A stretch of DNA of 64,000 nt from JAAZPT01 sp964544955 (GTDB lineage: Bacteria > Bacillota > Clostridia > Christensenellales > Aristaeellaceae). The notes below the pieces were generated by a model, which did not search any database, was not told where the DNA came from, and saw nothing but the letters and a program-made list of their open reading frames with translations. Of this stretch, positions 51,300 through 60,098 are shown piece after piece. A program made the position numbers and the translations under genes. The stretch covers positions 98,417-162,416 of the forward strand of contig CAZJEB010000004.1 in NCBI GenBank assembly GCA_964544955.1, read 5' to 3'. Within the stretch, counting starts at the first letter, position 1. Every line of letters begins with the position of its first letter.

Positions 51300-52462
51300 T
51301 ATTTTATTGGTAGCTCCCAAGTAAATACGGTTTCTTTTTCGTTAGATTCTAGGCTTATATTGCCTTTCATAAACTGTACATACTCTTTTACTAAGGATAA
51401 GCCTATACCGCTTTGACCTTTATCTCCTTTATAAAACCTATCAAACATATTTTTTTGTGTGCTAGCAGTAATTTTTTCACCATCATTTATAACTTTTATA
51501 AGTACAGTATTATTGTTGTAATACCCTATTAAAAAGACTTTTGTAGCGGCATAACGTATTGAATTGCTAATAAGGTTACTTATTATACTGTAAGCCATAC
51601 CCTCATCAAAGTTTGCAAACAAAGTATCGTCAAGCTTAAAACTTAAATTTATACCTAACTCTTCAGCTTTTAAAGAATAGTTATCTATAGCTTCATAGGC
51701 TATTTCGCGTAAGTCACCATAGTTAATTTTTGGCTTAATTATACCACTATCAAGCTTAGAAATTTCAAGTATATTACTAACAAGCTCGGTCATTTTATCG
51801 CTTTGTTTAAGTATGGTGTTGGCTGCAGCATCGGTGCTAATATAGCCACTTTTTAACCCCTCTGCATAGCTTTTTATTGCAGTTATTGGTGTTTTAAGCT
51901 CATGGCTTGCGTTTTCAAAAAAACGCTTTGTATCCTGTTGGCTCTTTTCCATGGCTTTTGCTTTTTTGTAGTTTAGCACTGCAATAAGCACAAGGGCTAA
52001 GGCCATTATTAAAACCAAGGTTTTGTTAACGGTTGTAATTATTCTAAGCAAAGGGCTTAAGTTTATGTATTCCAAACGGATACTATCAATATAGCTTGCA
52101 TCCCTACCATAATAATCTCTTATGGGCATAAAATATATAAAGTTTAAATTTGTTTTGTATACGTGAACTTTTTCAAGCTCAAGGTTTTTATAATTATCCT
52201 CGTAATAGTTAAACAACTCAGCCTCAGCAAATATTGCAACTTCATTATCCACATCATCTTTTGCTACCATATACACATCAAAAAAGCTTTGCCTATTATT
52301 ATTGTAATAGCTATGCCTATTATCTTGTACAGAGGCTTCTAATGTTTCAGTTGCTGTTTTTTTAATGCTCAAGTTTAAAAATAGATTGAAGGATAGCATT
52401 ATTACTACACATAAAGCAAGGGATATTAATACAGGCCCATAAAATAGATAAAACTTTTTCAT
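51299..52462 (-). CDS. Sensor histidine kinase
   Basis: 387 aa. Two transmembrane helices (about 10-32 and 146-165) enclose a ~110-residue extracytoplasmic sensor with no recognised fold; then HisKA with H187 in FFENASHELKTPITA and a HATPase domain with NLISNSIRYA (N box) and GQSGIGLSLVKEY (G box). It phosphorylates the OmpR-type partner, whose gene overlaps it by 4 nt. The signal is unknown; the neighbouring secreted acidic protein suggests an envelope or cation stimulus. Confidence 0.93.
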   Translation of the reverse strand: MKKFYLFYGPVLISLALCVVIMLSFNLFLNLSIKKTATETLEASVQDNRHSYYNNNRQSFFDVYMVAKDDVDNEVAIFAEAELFNYYEDNYKNLELEKVHVYKTNLNFIYFMPIRDYYGRDASYIDSIRLEYINLSPLLRIITTVNKTLVLIMALALVLIAVLNYKKAKAMEKSQQDTKRFFENASHELKTPITAIKSYAEGLKSGYISTDAAANTILKQSDKMTELVSNILEISKLDSGIIKPKINYGDLREIAYEAIDNYSLKAEELGINLSFKLDDTLFANFDEGMAYSIISNLISNSIRYAATKVFLIGYYNNNTVLIKVINDGEKITASTQKNMFDRFYKGDKGQSGIGLSLVKEYVQFMKGNISLESNEKETVFTWELPIK

Positions 52463-53169
52463 TTTATATCATCCTTTTTAGTAAGCTTAAAGCCAAAACC
52501 CCATACTGTTTGTATGTACATTTGAGAATTAATATCGCTTAGTTTTTTTCTAATTCTTCGGCTTGTTTCGTCTGCCACGCGGCTTTCAACAATGCTTTCA
52601 TAGCCCCAAATTTTATTTAAAAGCTCCTCTTTACTTACAGCAATATTTTGCCTTTCCATCATGTAAAGCATAAATTTAAGTTCTGTATTTGTAAGCCTCA
52701 TGGGGTTTTTATCTTTATAAACAGTTCTTTCGGCAGCGATATATATAATATCTCCACATATTATATCCTCTGTAGTATCGCTTGATTCTTTAGAGTTTTC
52801 ACGCTCCAAATCTATACGCCTTAATAAAGCGTTTATTTTTGCCGAAAGTACACCAGGGCTAAAAGGCTTTGTTATATAATCATCGCTACCCATGGATAAG
52901 CCTGCTATATAATCGCTATCCGTATCCTTTGCAGTTACCAATATTATTGGCACCTTTGATATTTTTCTTAACCTGTTAAGAACCAATAAGCCATTTGTGC
53001 CAGGCATCATAATATCACTTAAAACAAGATCACATGGTTGCTTTAAAAAAGCCTCGTAAAGCTTATCACCATTTTCAAAGGCCTCAACTTTGTGCCCATC
53101 GTTTTCTATAAATGTTTTTATAATAGTTCTTATATCTTTATCATCATCTGCAATATATATAAGCGCCAT
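52459..53169 (-). CDS. OmpR/PhoB family response regulator
   Basis: 236 aa: receiver domain (1-118) with the acidic pocket ADDD, phospho-acceptor D52 in VLSDIMMPG, T in LVTAKD and K in ITKPFSP; then a winged-helix Trans_reg_C domain (about 135-232; RLTNTELKFMLYMMERQN, VWGFGFKL). ATGA overlap with the kinase gene. Expected to bind tandem direct repeats such as those ahead of the acidic protein gene. Confidence 0.94.
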   Translation of the reverse strand: MALIYIADDDKDIRTIIKTFIENDGHKVEAFENGDKLYEAFLKQPCDLVLSDIMMPGTNGLLVLNRLRKISKVPIILVTAKDTDSDYIAGLSMGSDDYITKPFSPGVLSAKINALLRRIDLERENSKESSDTTEDIICGDIIYIAAERTVYKDKNPMRLTNTELKFMLYMMERQNIAVSKEELLNKIWGYESIVESRVADETSRRIRKKLSDINSQMYIQTVWGFGFKLTKKDDIK

Positions 53170-53243
53170 AAATACACCTCTTTCAATAAGAGTATACCAT
53201 ATAATAGCGTTTGCTCAATTATTAATACAAAAAAGTTTACATT

Positions 53244-53275
53244 AAAAAAGCTTGGTGATATATCACCAAGCTTAA
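53244..53275 (-). terminator. Adenine deaminase terminator
   Basis: Perfect palindrome AAGCTTGGTGATA/TATCACCAAGCTT followed on the minus strand by TTTTT. Confidence 0.85.
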
Positions 53276-53282
53276 AATATAT

Positions 53283-55055
53283 TTACCTAAACTGTTCTGC
53301 AAATTCTTGAGTTAAGCCGTATATCAAGCCCTTATCTGTAATAATTAGGCCAGGTAAAACGGTTAAGCAATATACTGCAACTTTTAACAAGCTCATTTTA
53401 TCATCACATAATCCAAGCATAGCATTTTGAGTTTCTTCAATGTTTGCCGCAAGTTCTTTGCAAGGTAATGGGCTCATTAACCCAGCCACGGGCAAAGGTA
53501 GTACGGATAATACTTCACCGTTGTTTACAGCAACCATACCGCCCCCACATTCTTTAAGGGTTTGTGCAGCTATAAGTGCATCAGAGGCATCCTTAAACAT
53601 AACTGTAAAGTTATGGCTATCATGGCTTACTGTTGATGCAATAGCACCGTGTTTAATACCAAAATCCCTCATAACAGCAACAGTTTTGCTACCTGTACCA
53701 TACCTATTAGCAATAAGTACAAATTGTAAATCATCAACATTATCTAAGTTCACATAACCGTTAACAACAGGAACCTTTACCCATTCACCTTTACGGATTA
53801 TTCCACCACCACGTTCTGCGGATATTACTAATGTTTCAACAAAATCCCCACAGCCTTCAGGTGCCTTAAGCATAAAGTCCTCAATGCTATTTAATTGATT
53901 CATGTTTACACTATTTTTGAAAGGAATATTAACAACAGCATCCTTATCGTCAGCGATGTATTCACCGTTTTCAGCAACAAGCTCGCCTTCAATAAATACT
54001 GCCAAAGGTTGGTTACCATCAAGTTCTTTTAATATTTGCATATCGGCTATATAACCAGGAGCAATAGCGCCAAGGTCACCAAAGCTGTATTCACGGGCAG
54101 CATTTAATGTAGCCATTTTATATGCATCCCTAGGGTCAAGGCCCCATTCTATTGCTTTTTTAACAACAGCATTTATATGGCCAACTGTTAACAAATCCTT
54201 AGCATGAACGTCGTCTGTGCAAATTGAAACAAAATCATAAAAGCGCATACCTTTTAAGCCTTCAAGTAGCTCGCTTAGTTCATCTGTAATAGAAGATGCC
54301 CTTAGGTTTACATGTATGCCATTGCGAACTTTTTCTATAATTTCTTCCTTTGTTTTAGATTCATGATCGCTTGCTGGGCCACCAACTTTATATGCAGCCA
54401 ACTCCTTGCCTGTTGCTAATGGAGCATGGCCTTGAAGGAACATATCCCTTTTAAAGCCTTCATCAATTATTGTGTGCATACGTTCATTATCGTTATATAC
54501 ACCAACATAGTCCATAATTTCAGCTATGCCAACAACATCAGGCATATCCAACATTTTGCCAACTTCAGCTGCAAATATTTCTGCGCCTGTATCCTCTAAG
54601 CCTGGCACTGCAGGTACGCAAGATGGGGCTAAAACATAGTGGCGCATTTTAGATTTTTTACCGTTTTCAAGCATAAACTCAACGCCCTCAACGCCTTCAA
54701 CGTTGCAAATTTCGTGAGGGTCTGTGCAAACTGTTGTTGTTCCCCATGGTACAACAGCCCTGCTAAAGTTTTCGGGTATCATCATTGTGCTTTCGCAATG
54801 CATATGTGTATCAATAAAACCAGGGGCTAAAATATTGCCATTGCCCTCGTATACACTTTTTGCAGGCATAATAGCATCCTCGCCCTGTGTACGCACACGC
54901 ACTACCATACCATCGCATACGTCAACGCTGGCAGGGTAAATTTCACCGGTAATAGAATTGAACAAACGAATGTTGTTAATTGTTAAATCGCATTGAATTT
55001 TTCCCATAGCAGCGGCTATAAGCCTACTACGATCAACTTGTTTTTTAATTCTCAT
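53283..55055 (-). CDS. ade: Adenine deaminase
   Basis: 590 aa, amidohydrolase-superfamily adenine deaminase (adenine to hypoxanthine and ammonia). Metal site APGFIDTHMHCES; TTTVCTDPHEICNV; HAPLATG; and CTDDVHAKDL; C-terminal ISAERGGGIIRKG and SHDSHNFTV blocks are typical of Ade. The purine permease gene lies just upstream on the same strand (18 nt), forming a permease-deaminase operon for adenine salvage. A GGGGG-type RBS precedes the ATG. Confidence 0.96.
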   Translation of the reverse strand: MRIKKQVDRSRLIAAAMGKIQCDLTINNIRLFNSITGEIYPASVDVCDGMVVRVRTQGEDAIMPAKSVYEGNGNILAPGFIDTHMHCESTMMIPENFSRAVVPWGTTTVCTDPHEICNVEGVEGVEFMLENGKKSKMRHYVLAPSCVPAVPGLEDTGAEIFAAEVGKMLDMPDVVGIAEIMDYVGVYNDNERMHTIIDEGFKRDMFLQGHAPLATGKELAAYKVGGPASDHESKTKEEIIEKVRNGIHVNLRASSITDELSELLEGLKGMRFYDFVSICTDDVHAKDLLTVGHINAVVKKAIEWGLDPRDAYKMATLNAAREYSFGDLGAIAPGYIADMQILKELDGNQPLAVFIEGELVAENGEYIADDKDAVVNIPFKNSVNMNQLNSIEDFMLKAPEGCGDFVETLVISAERGGGIIRKGEWVKVPVVNGYVNLDNVDDLQFVLIANRYGTGSKTVAVMRDFGIKHGAIASTVSHDSHNFTVMFKDASDALIAAQTLKECGGGMVAVNNGEVLSVLPLPVAGLMSPLPCKELAANIEETQNAMLGLCDDKMSLLKVAVYCLTVLPGLIITDKGLIYGLTQEFAEQFR

Positions 55056-55073
55056 TTTTAACCCCCATTTAAA

Positions 55074-56405
55074 TTAGAATATGAATTTTAATGACATCAT
55101 AGCGGAAAGAAGGAATGTGCTCCAGTGTGGAACTTTTTCTTTTTCGCCAGTAAAAGCATATTGTAGTACACCTATTATTGTACAGCTTATTGTACCTAAT
55201 GCAATACCTGCAGCAAAATCGTTTGCATAGGCTGTTACCAATACCATTATAGCAACAGGAGCCCATTCAGCAGCATCATAGTCAACGCCTTTAAGTACTT
55301 CCATCATGGATATACCAATCATTATAAGGGCAGGGCCAGTTGCGCCACCAGGTATCATAATAAATAATGGAGCAAACAACATGCTTATAAAGAAGAATAT
55401 TGATGTTACTACGGATGTAAAACCTGTTTTTGCACCAGCTTCAACACCAGCGGCAGATTCTACATAGGTTGTTATTGTTGTTAAACCCATTATACCACCT
55501 GTAACTGTGCCAATAGCATCAACAAGGAAAACATTTCCTATACCAGGTAGGTTACCATCCTTATCAAGCATACCTGCTTTTGCACCTAAACCTAACGCAG
55601 TTCCCAATGTGGAGAAGAAGTCACCAATAAAGAAAATTATCATATAAGGGATATATTTAACTTGTAATGCACCAAGTATATCAACTTTAAACATAACTTC
55701 TGTCATAGGTTGTAAGCTACCTGTAAATATAGAAGCGGGAAGTTGAACAACGCCCATTAATATACCTAATACTGTTGTTAGGAATATGGATATAAGCATT
55801 GCGCCCCTTACTTTATATATTCTGCCATTTATTTTTACACGAATAAATGATAGAACAATACATATAATTAAGCCGTATAAGCCCAAGCGAACAGCGGGGT
55901 TTGAAAAATCACCAAAGCCTGATAAATCGCTTTTAATTAAGTGTGCGTTTGTATCTAAACCTAAGCGAGCAAGGAACATACCAATAGCAGCACCAACACC
56001 AACTTTTAAGTTCTTTGGCATTGCAGCAACCATATCCTCACGTATCCTAAATATAGAAAGTAAAAGGAATACGGTACCAGATATTACTATCATACCCAAG
56101 CCTTGTTGGAATGTTGCACCACCTGATGCTACAAGGCCCGCAAATATGGCGTTTGTACCCATAGCAGGAGCCAATGCAAAGGGAAGTTTTGCAAATATAG
56201 CCATTAAAAGAGTAATTAAACCACTCATTAATGCAGTTACTAGCATTATACCTGTTGGGTTCATGCCAGCGCTACTCATTATCATAGCTTGAACTATAAG
56301 TATGTATGCCATTGTGGCAAATGTGGTAGTACCAGCAATTATTTCAGTTTTAAAATTGCTTTTGCGTTCGCTAATCATGAAGTATCTATCCAGAGCTTGC
56401 TTCAT
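55074..56405 (-). CDS. NCS2-type purine permease (AzgA/PbuG-like)
   Basis: 443 aa, about 12-14 transmembrane helices. N-terminal KTEIIAGTTTFATMAYIL and ALAPAMGTNAIFAG, plus GDFFSTLGTALGLGAKAGML, mark the AzgA/PbuG/PbuO (adenine, guanine, hypoxanthine) branch of the NCS2 family. Next to adenine deaminase, adenine or hypoxanthine is the likely cargo. First gene of the operon; AGGAGGA RBS. No purine riboswitch core was found upstream. Confidence 0.93.
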   Translation of the reverse strand: MKQALDRYFMISERKSNFKTEIIAGTTTFATMAYILIVQAMIMSSAGMNPTGIMLVTALMSGLITLLMAIFAKLPFALAPAMGTNAIFAGLVASGGATFQQGLGMIVISGTVFLLLSIFRIREDMVAAMPKNLKVGVGAAIGMFLARLGLDTNAHLIKSDLSGFGDFSNPAVRLGLYGLIICIVLSFIRVKINGRIYKVRGAMLISIFLTTVLGILMGVVQLPASIFTGSLQPMTEVMFKVDILGALQVKYIPYMIIFFIGDFFSTLGTALGLGAKAGMLDKDGNLPGIGNVFLVDAIGTVTGGIMGLTTITTYVESAAGVEAGAKTGFTSVVTSIFFFISMLFAPLFIMIPGGATGPALIMIGISMMEVLKGVDYDAAEWAPVAIMVLVTAYANDFAAGIALGTISCTIIGVLQYAFTGEKEKVPHWSTFLLSAMMSLKFIF

Positions 56406-56431
56406 TTAAAAATCCTCCAATAAAATAAATG

Positions 56432-56514
56432 ATAAAGGTATTTTTTGAAATACCTATCAAATATAACACACAATAATTTTTAATACAAGGCAAAATGTTC
56501 GTAATAGTGCGAAC
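56432..56514 (-). promoter_or_regulatory. Purine operon promoter with inverted CGAAC words
   Basis: Minus strand: TTGTAT (56488-56483), 17-nt spacer, TATATT (56465-56460). Just upstream, GTTCG (56497-56501) and CGAAC (56510-56514) form a 5-8-5 inverted repeat; CGAAC is the core of Bacillus PurR boxes. A hairpin AGGTATTT/AAATACCT (about 56434-56456) lies in the 5' leader. Confidence 0.5.
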
Positions 56515-56555
56515 GAAAAATACAAAATAATTATTAAATTATCGTTATAATTACT

Positions 56556-58091
56556 TTATAAATTTTCAAAAGAAATTTCTGTAAGGCCATTATTATCCAA
56601 CAAAAGTAATCTATCACATACTTCTTGTAAGTATTCTCTATCATGGGATATGCTAATTATACTACCCCCATAGTTTTTAAGGGCTTTACGAACCTCGGGG
56701 CCGGATAAGGGTGATAAATTCCTTGTAGGTTCATCAAGAACAAGTAATGTATGGTTGTGTAGGGTCATATTTGCAAAGAAAAGCTTGGCTTTTTGCCCAC
56801 TGGATAATTCGCTTATACTATGCATCATTTCATCCCTTGTAAAATTTATACTGCCTAAGTATCGGCGTATATTAGTAAGCTCATCCTTTGAATAATCTTT
56901 CCTTAAAAAATCTATTGCTATAGTGTCGTTATTCATAACATCGCTATAATTTTGAGGCATATAAGCAAAATCTATTTTTTTATTATCTAAATATTCTATT
57001 ATTTTTTTTAATAATGTGGTTTTACCAACTCCATTAGCACCTACTATGCCAATTTTTTCGCCACTAAACACTATAATATTAATATTTTGGCACAAAAGCT
57101 TGTTGCCAGCATAAAGTTTATTAAGCTCAAAATCCAAAACTCTTTTACCTTTGTGAAGGTTTATCTCATCAAACTCTAAGCCAATCCCTCTTTCGTAGCT
57201 CGGCCTTTCTGTTAAGTTTTCCTTTTGTTTTTCAAATCGTTTGCCCATAGATATTACGCTGTGCATTTTCTTTTTTAGCAATCGCCCTGTTTCTGGGTCA
57301 CCTCTACTAACAATGTTTTGTTGATGTTCAACCTTTTGATATATTTGCCTATATTTATCCATTTGTGCATCAAATTCTGCTTTTTCTTTATTGGATATTT
57401 GCAGTTGTTTTTCTATACTACTTTGCCTATTTTTAATATATTCGCTATACCCACATTTATGTACTGAAATTTTTACTTCATTTTTGCCCTTTATTTGTTC
57501 TATATGTATAACTCCATTTGCGCAATTTTCTAAAAGAACTTCATCGTGGGATATAAACATTAAGGGAATATTCAAATTATTTATAAAGCTTTCAAGCCAA
57601 TGTAACATGGGTAAATCCAAGTCGTTGCTAGGTTCATCCAGTAATAAAATTGTAGGCTCTATCATTAAGTTTGATAGTAACCTTAGCCTAACTTTTTCAC
57701 CACCAGATAGTTGGCTAACATTAATATCTGTAGATATTAGGCTTTCATCAATATCCATTTCACTTAAGAGTTGATAGTATAGTTTATAGTTAAAGTTTTC
57801 AAAGGGTAAAAAGCTGTGAAGGTAGTCAAACGTGCTTAAATTAAGCTTATCTTCTTCAATTTGTTGTGAAAAATATGCTAAAACCTCGTTGCCTTTATCA
57901 ATATTGCCACTTACTTCAGCATAATTTAATAATTTTTGCTTATATATTGCTTGAAGTAATGTAGATTTACCATTGCCTTCTTCGCCAATTATAGCAAACT
58001 TATCACCCTTATTTAGTGAAAATGAAAAGTCCTTAATTATCATTTTCATATCTTTATTTAAGTATATATTTAAATTTTTAATTATAAGCAT
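56556..58091 (-). CDS. ABC-F family ATPase (ribosome protection or antibiotic-resistance type)
   Basis: 511 aa; two ABC domains and no membrane segment. Domain 1: Walker A GEEGNGKST, signature LSGGEKVRL, Walker B LLLDEPSNDLDL. Domain 2: Walker A GANGVGKTT, LSSGQKAKL, LVLDEPTRNLSPLS. Between them is a charged coiled-coil linker (about 240-310). The short LSGPEVR ending of domain 2 and overall length resemble Vga/Lsa/Msr-type ARE proteins that displace antibiotics from the ribosome, but housekeeping ABC-Fs cannot be excluded. ATG at 58091 has AAAGGAGG upstream; an in-frame start 81 nt earlier lies in the leader. Confidence 0.88.
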   Translation of the reverse strand: MLIIKNLNIYLNKDMKMIIKDFSFSLNKGDKFAIIGEEGNGKSTLLQAIYKQKLLNYAEVSGNIDKGNEVLAYFSQQIEEDKLNLSTFDYLHSFLPFENFNYKLYYQLLSEMDIDESLISTDINVSQLSGGEKVRLRLLSNLMIEPTILLLDEPSNDLDLPMLHWLESFINNLNIPLMFISHDEVLLENCANGVIHIEQIKGKNEVKISVHKCGYSEYIKNRQSSIEKQLQISNKEKAEFDAQMDKYRQIYQKVEHQQNIVSRGDPETGRLLKKKMHSVISMGKRFEKQKENLTERPSYERGIGLEFDEINLHKGKRVLDFELNKLYAGNKLLCQNINIIVFSGEKIGIVGANGVGKTTLLKKIIEYLDNKKIDFAYMPQNYSDVMNNDTIAIDFLRKDYSKDELTNIRRYLGSINFTRDEMMHSISELSSGQKAKLFFANMTLHNHTLLVLDEPTRNLSPLSGPEVRKALKNYGGSIISISHDREYLQEVCDRLLLLDNNGLTEISFENL

Positions 58092-58259
58092 AAAAAAACC
58101 TCCTTTGCCATTTTGCAATAGAGGACCATTTTTACGCAACAAAAAAATGACACAATGCAAAAATGGCAACAAAATAAAAGTAAAAATATTATTGTTCCAT
58201 ATTTGCTTAGTTCATCATCGTTATAAATATTCTCCTTTTTAATTAATATAATTATTATA
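58092..58259 (-). promoter_or_regulatory. Structured leader of the ABC-F gene
   Basis: Minus-strand -10 TATAAT (58259-58254) gives a leader of about 155 nt. It contains an early SD (AAGGAG, 58237-58232) and three mutually exclusive pairing elements on the plus strand: 58105-58117 (TTGCCATTTTGCA) and 58125-58133 (ACCATTTTT) can each pair with 58156-58169 (TGCAAAAATGGCAA). Leader attenuation is known for several ABC-F resistance genes; that it operates here is inference. Confidence 0.5.
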
Positions 58260-58328
58260 GCATTAAAATACTTAATAATACAATATTGCAATATAAAAAA
58301 TAAATTTAGTTAAATAAATTAAAATAAA

Positions 58329-58356
58329 TTGCCATTACAAAAAATTGTGATATAAT
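58329..58356 (+). promoter_or_regulatory. degV promoter
   Basis: TTGCCA (58329-58334), 16-nt spacer, TATAAT (58351-58356), followed by AAGGAGG. Confidence 0.65.
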
Positions 58357-58389
58357 AGCAATTATTGTTTTTTAAGGAGGAGTATTTAA

Positions 58390-59247
58390 ATGGCAATAAG
58401 GATAATTACGGATTCAGCAGCAGATATAGCTTTAGATAATAAACTAGGGATAAGGATAATACCTTTATCTATTACTTTTGGAACAAAAGAATATAAGGAT
58501 ATGGTTGATTTTAGCCATAAACAGTTTTATGAAAAACTAAAAGCAAGTGATGAAATACCAAAAACAAGCCAACCAACCCCTTACGACTTTGAACAAGAGT
58601 TTAAAAAAACGAAAGAAGCAGGGGATATAGCCCTTGTAATTTGTGTGTCTAAAAAGCTTTCAGGTACATATAATAGTGCAATGCTTGCAGCGCAAAAATA
58701 TGATGGAGTGGTTTATGTTGTTGATAGTGGAAATGTATCATTAGGCCAAAATATTCTTGTTCAATATGCTAAACGCTTAGTGGACGAGGGAAGAAATATT
58801 GATGATATTGTTACAGAGCTTAATGATAAAAAGCATGAAATAACAGTGCTTGCCCTTTTAGATACTTTAGAGTATTTAAAAAAAGGAGGCCGTATACCTA
58901 CAGCAGTTGCACTTATCGCCCATATGATATCCCTTAAACCCATAGTTGGTGTTGAAAAGGGCAAGCTATCAATGCTTGGCAAGGCTCGTGGTGCAAAAAA
59001 AGCAAAGTATATGCTTAGTGATATTATAGCAAGTGCCGGTGGTGTTAACTTTAACATGCCCTATTGCGTTGGTTATACAGGTGGTGGCGAGGATGTGCTT
59101 AAGCAGTATGTTGAGGACAATAAAGCCCAGTGGGAAGGAAATACTGCTAGTATACCCACTGTAAGTATAGGGGCAACAATTGGAACCCATGCAGGGCCAG
59201 GGGCTATAGGTGTTGCCTTTTTCAGTAAAAATGCTAAAATGAAATAG
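58390..59247 (+). CDS. DegV family fatty-acid-binding protein
   Basis: 285 aa. Begins RIITDSAADIALDNKLGIRI; has KTSQPTPYDFE, SKKLSGTYNSAML with the Ser contacting the carboxylate, and LEYLKKGGRIPTAVAL, all typical of DegV (FakB-like). FakB proteins present bound fatty acids to the kinase FakA for phosphorylation and lipid synthesis. No fakA here. The HAD gene starts 29 nt downstream, probably on the same transcript. Confidence 0.94.
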   Translation: MAIRIITDSAADIALDNKLGIRIIPLSITFGTKEYKDMVDFSHKQFYEKLKASDEIPKTSQPTPYDFEQEFKKTKEAGDIALVICVSKKLSGTYNSAMLAAQKYDGVVYVVDSGNVSLGQNILVQYAKRLVDEGRNIDDIVTELNDKKHEITVLALLDTLEYLKKGGRIPTAVALIAHMISLKPIVGVEKGKLSMLGKARGAKKAKYMLSDIIASAGGVNFNMPYCVGYTGGGEDVLKQYVEDNKAQWEGNTASIPTVSIGATIGTHAGPGAIGVAFFSKNAKMK

Positions 59248-59276
59248 TAAGTAATTTAAGCATGTAAGGAGATTAT

Positions 59277-60050
59277 ATGGTAAAGGCAGTATTTTTTGAC
59301 CTTGATGGCACATTGTTAAGTTTTAAAACACATAAAATACCCCAATCCACATTAAATGCCCTAAAACAAATGCGAGAAAAGGGAATTAAGGTATTCCTTG
59401 CAACGGGTAGAGCACCTGGTGTAAGCGAATTTATACGGGAAATATTTGATTTTGATGCTTATGTCTATATGAATGGCCAATATTGTGTAGATAAAGGTGA
59501 TTTAATTCACTATCAAGCTATGGATAAAGCGGATGTGATTGCCTTGATAGAACAAAGCTACACAAACAGATATAGTTACTGCTTTGTTGACCATATGAAT
59601 TCCTTTGTGGATAAAATTAGCCCTGAACTAGAGCAAGTTTATATGGATGTAAACCAACCAATACCAAAATTAGTTGATCCACAAACCATGGCGGATAAAA
59701 CTATATATCAAGTTTTAGCAACAATACCTACAGGTATGGAACATATTGTAAAGGAAGTTGCCAAAAATGTAGAGGTATCACGTTGGCACCCACTTTTTAT
59801 TGATGTTATTCCAGCTAATGGAGGCAAACAACATGGCATTGAAGCTATGCTAAAGCATTATGGCATTGATGTAAAACATTCCATGGCCTTTGGTGATGGT
59901 GAGAATGATATGGGAATGTTAAAATACGTAAACATAGGTGTGGCTATGGGTAATGCTAGCGATATGGTTAAGGAAGCGGCAGACTATGTTACTACATCAG
60001 TTGATGATGATGGAATAATGAATGCCTTAAAACATTTTAATGTAATATAA
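59277..60050 (+). CDS. Cof-type HAD phosphatase
   Basis: 257 aa HAD-IIB (Cof) hydrolase. Motif I FFDLDGTLLSF with nucleophilic Asp, motif II ATGRAPG, motif III Lys in GGKQHGIEAML, motif IV FGDGENDMGML. Such enzymes dephosphorylate sugar phosphates, flavin or PLP precursors; the substrate is unknown. AAGGAG RBS. Confidence 0.94.
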   Translation: MVKAVFFDLDGTLLSFKTHKIPQSTLNALKQMREKGIKVFLATGRAPGVSEFIREIFDFDAYVYMNGQYCVDKGDLIHYQAMDKADVIALIEQSYTNRYSYCFVDHMNSFVDKISPELEQVYMDVNQPIPKLVDPQTMADKTIYQVLATIPTGMEHIVKEVAKNVEVSRWHPLFIDVIPANGGKQHGIEAMLKHYGIDVKHSMAFGDGENDMGMLKYVNIGVAMGNASDMVKEAADYVTTSVDDDGIMNALKHFNVI

Positions 60051-60052
60051 TA

Positions 60053-60092
60053 TGCAAAACAAAAGCTTAGGCTTACCTAAGCTTTTGTTTAT
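60053..60092. terminator. Strong bidirectional terminator
   Basis: AAACAAAAGCTTAGG-CTTA-CCTAAGCTTTTGTTT, a perfect 15-bp stem between convergent genes. Confidence 0.92.
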
Positions 60093-60098
60093 ATAAAA

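Noticed and set aside
53247..53273. Perfect palindrome AAGCTTGGTGATATATCACC as an operator
   Set aside because: It lies just after the adenine deaminase stop and is followed by a T-run on that strand, so it is a terminator.
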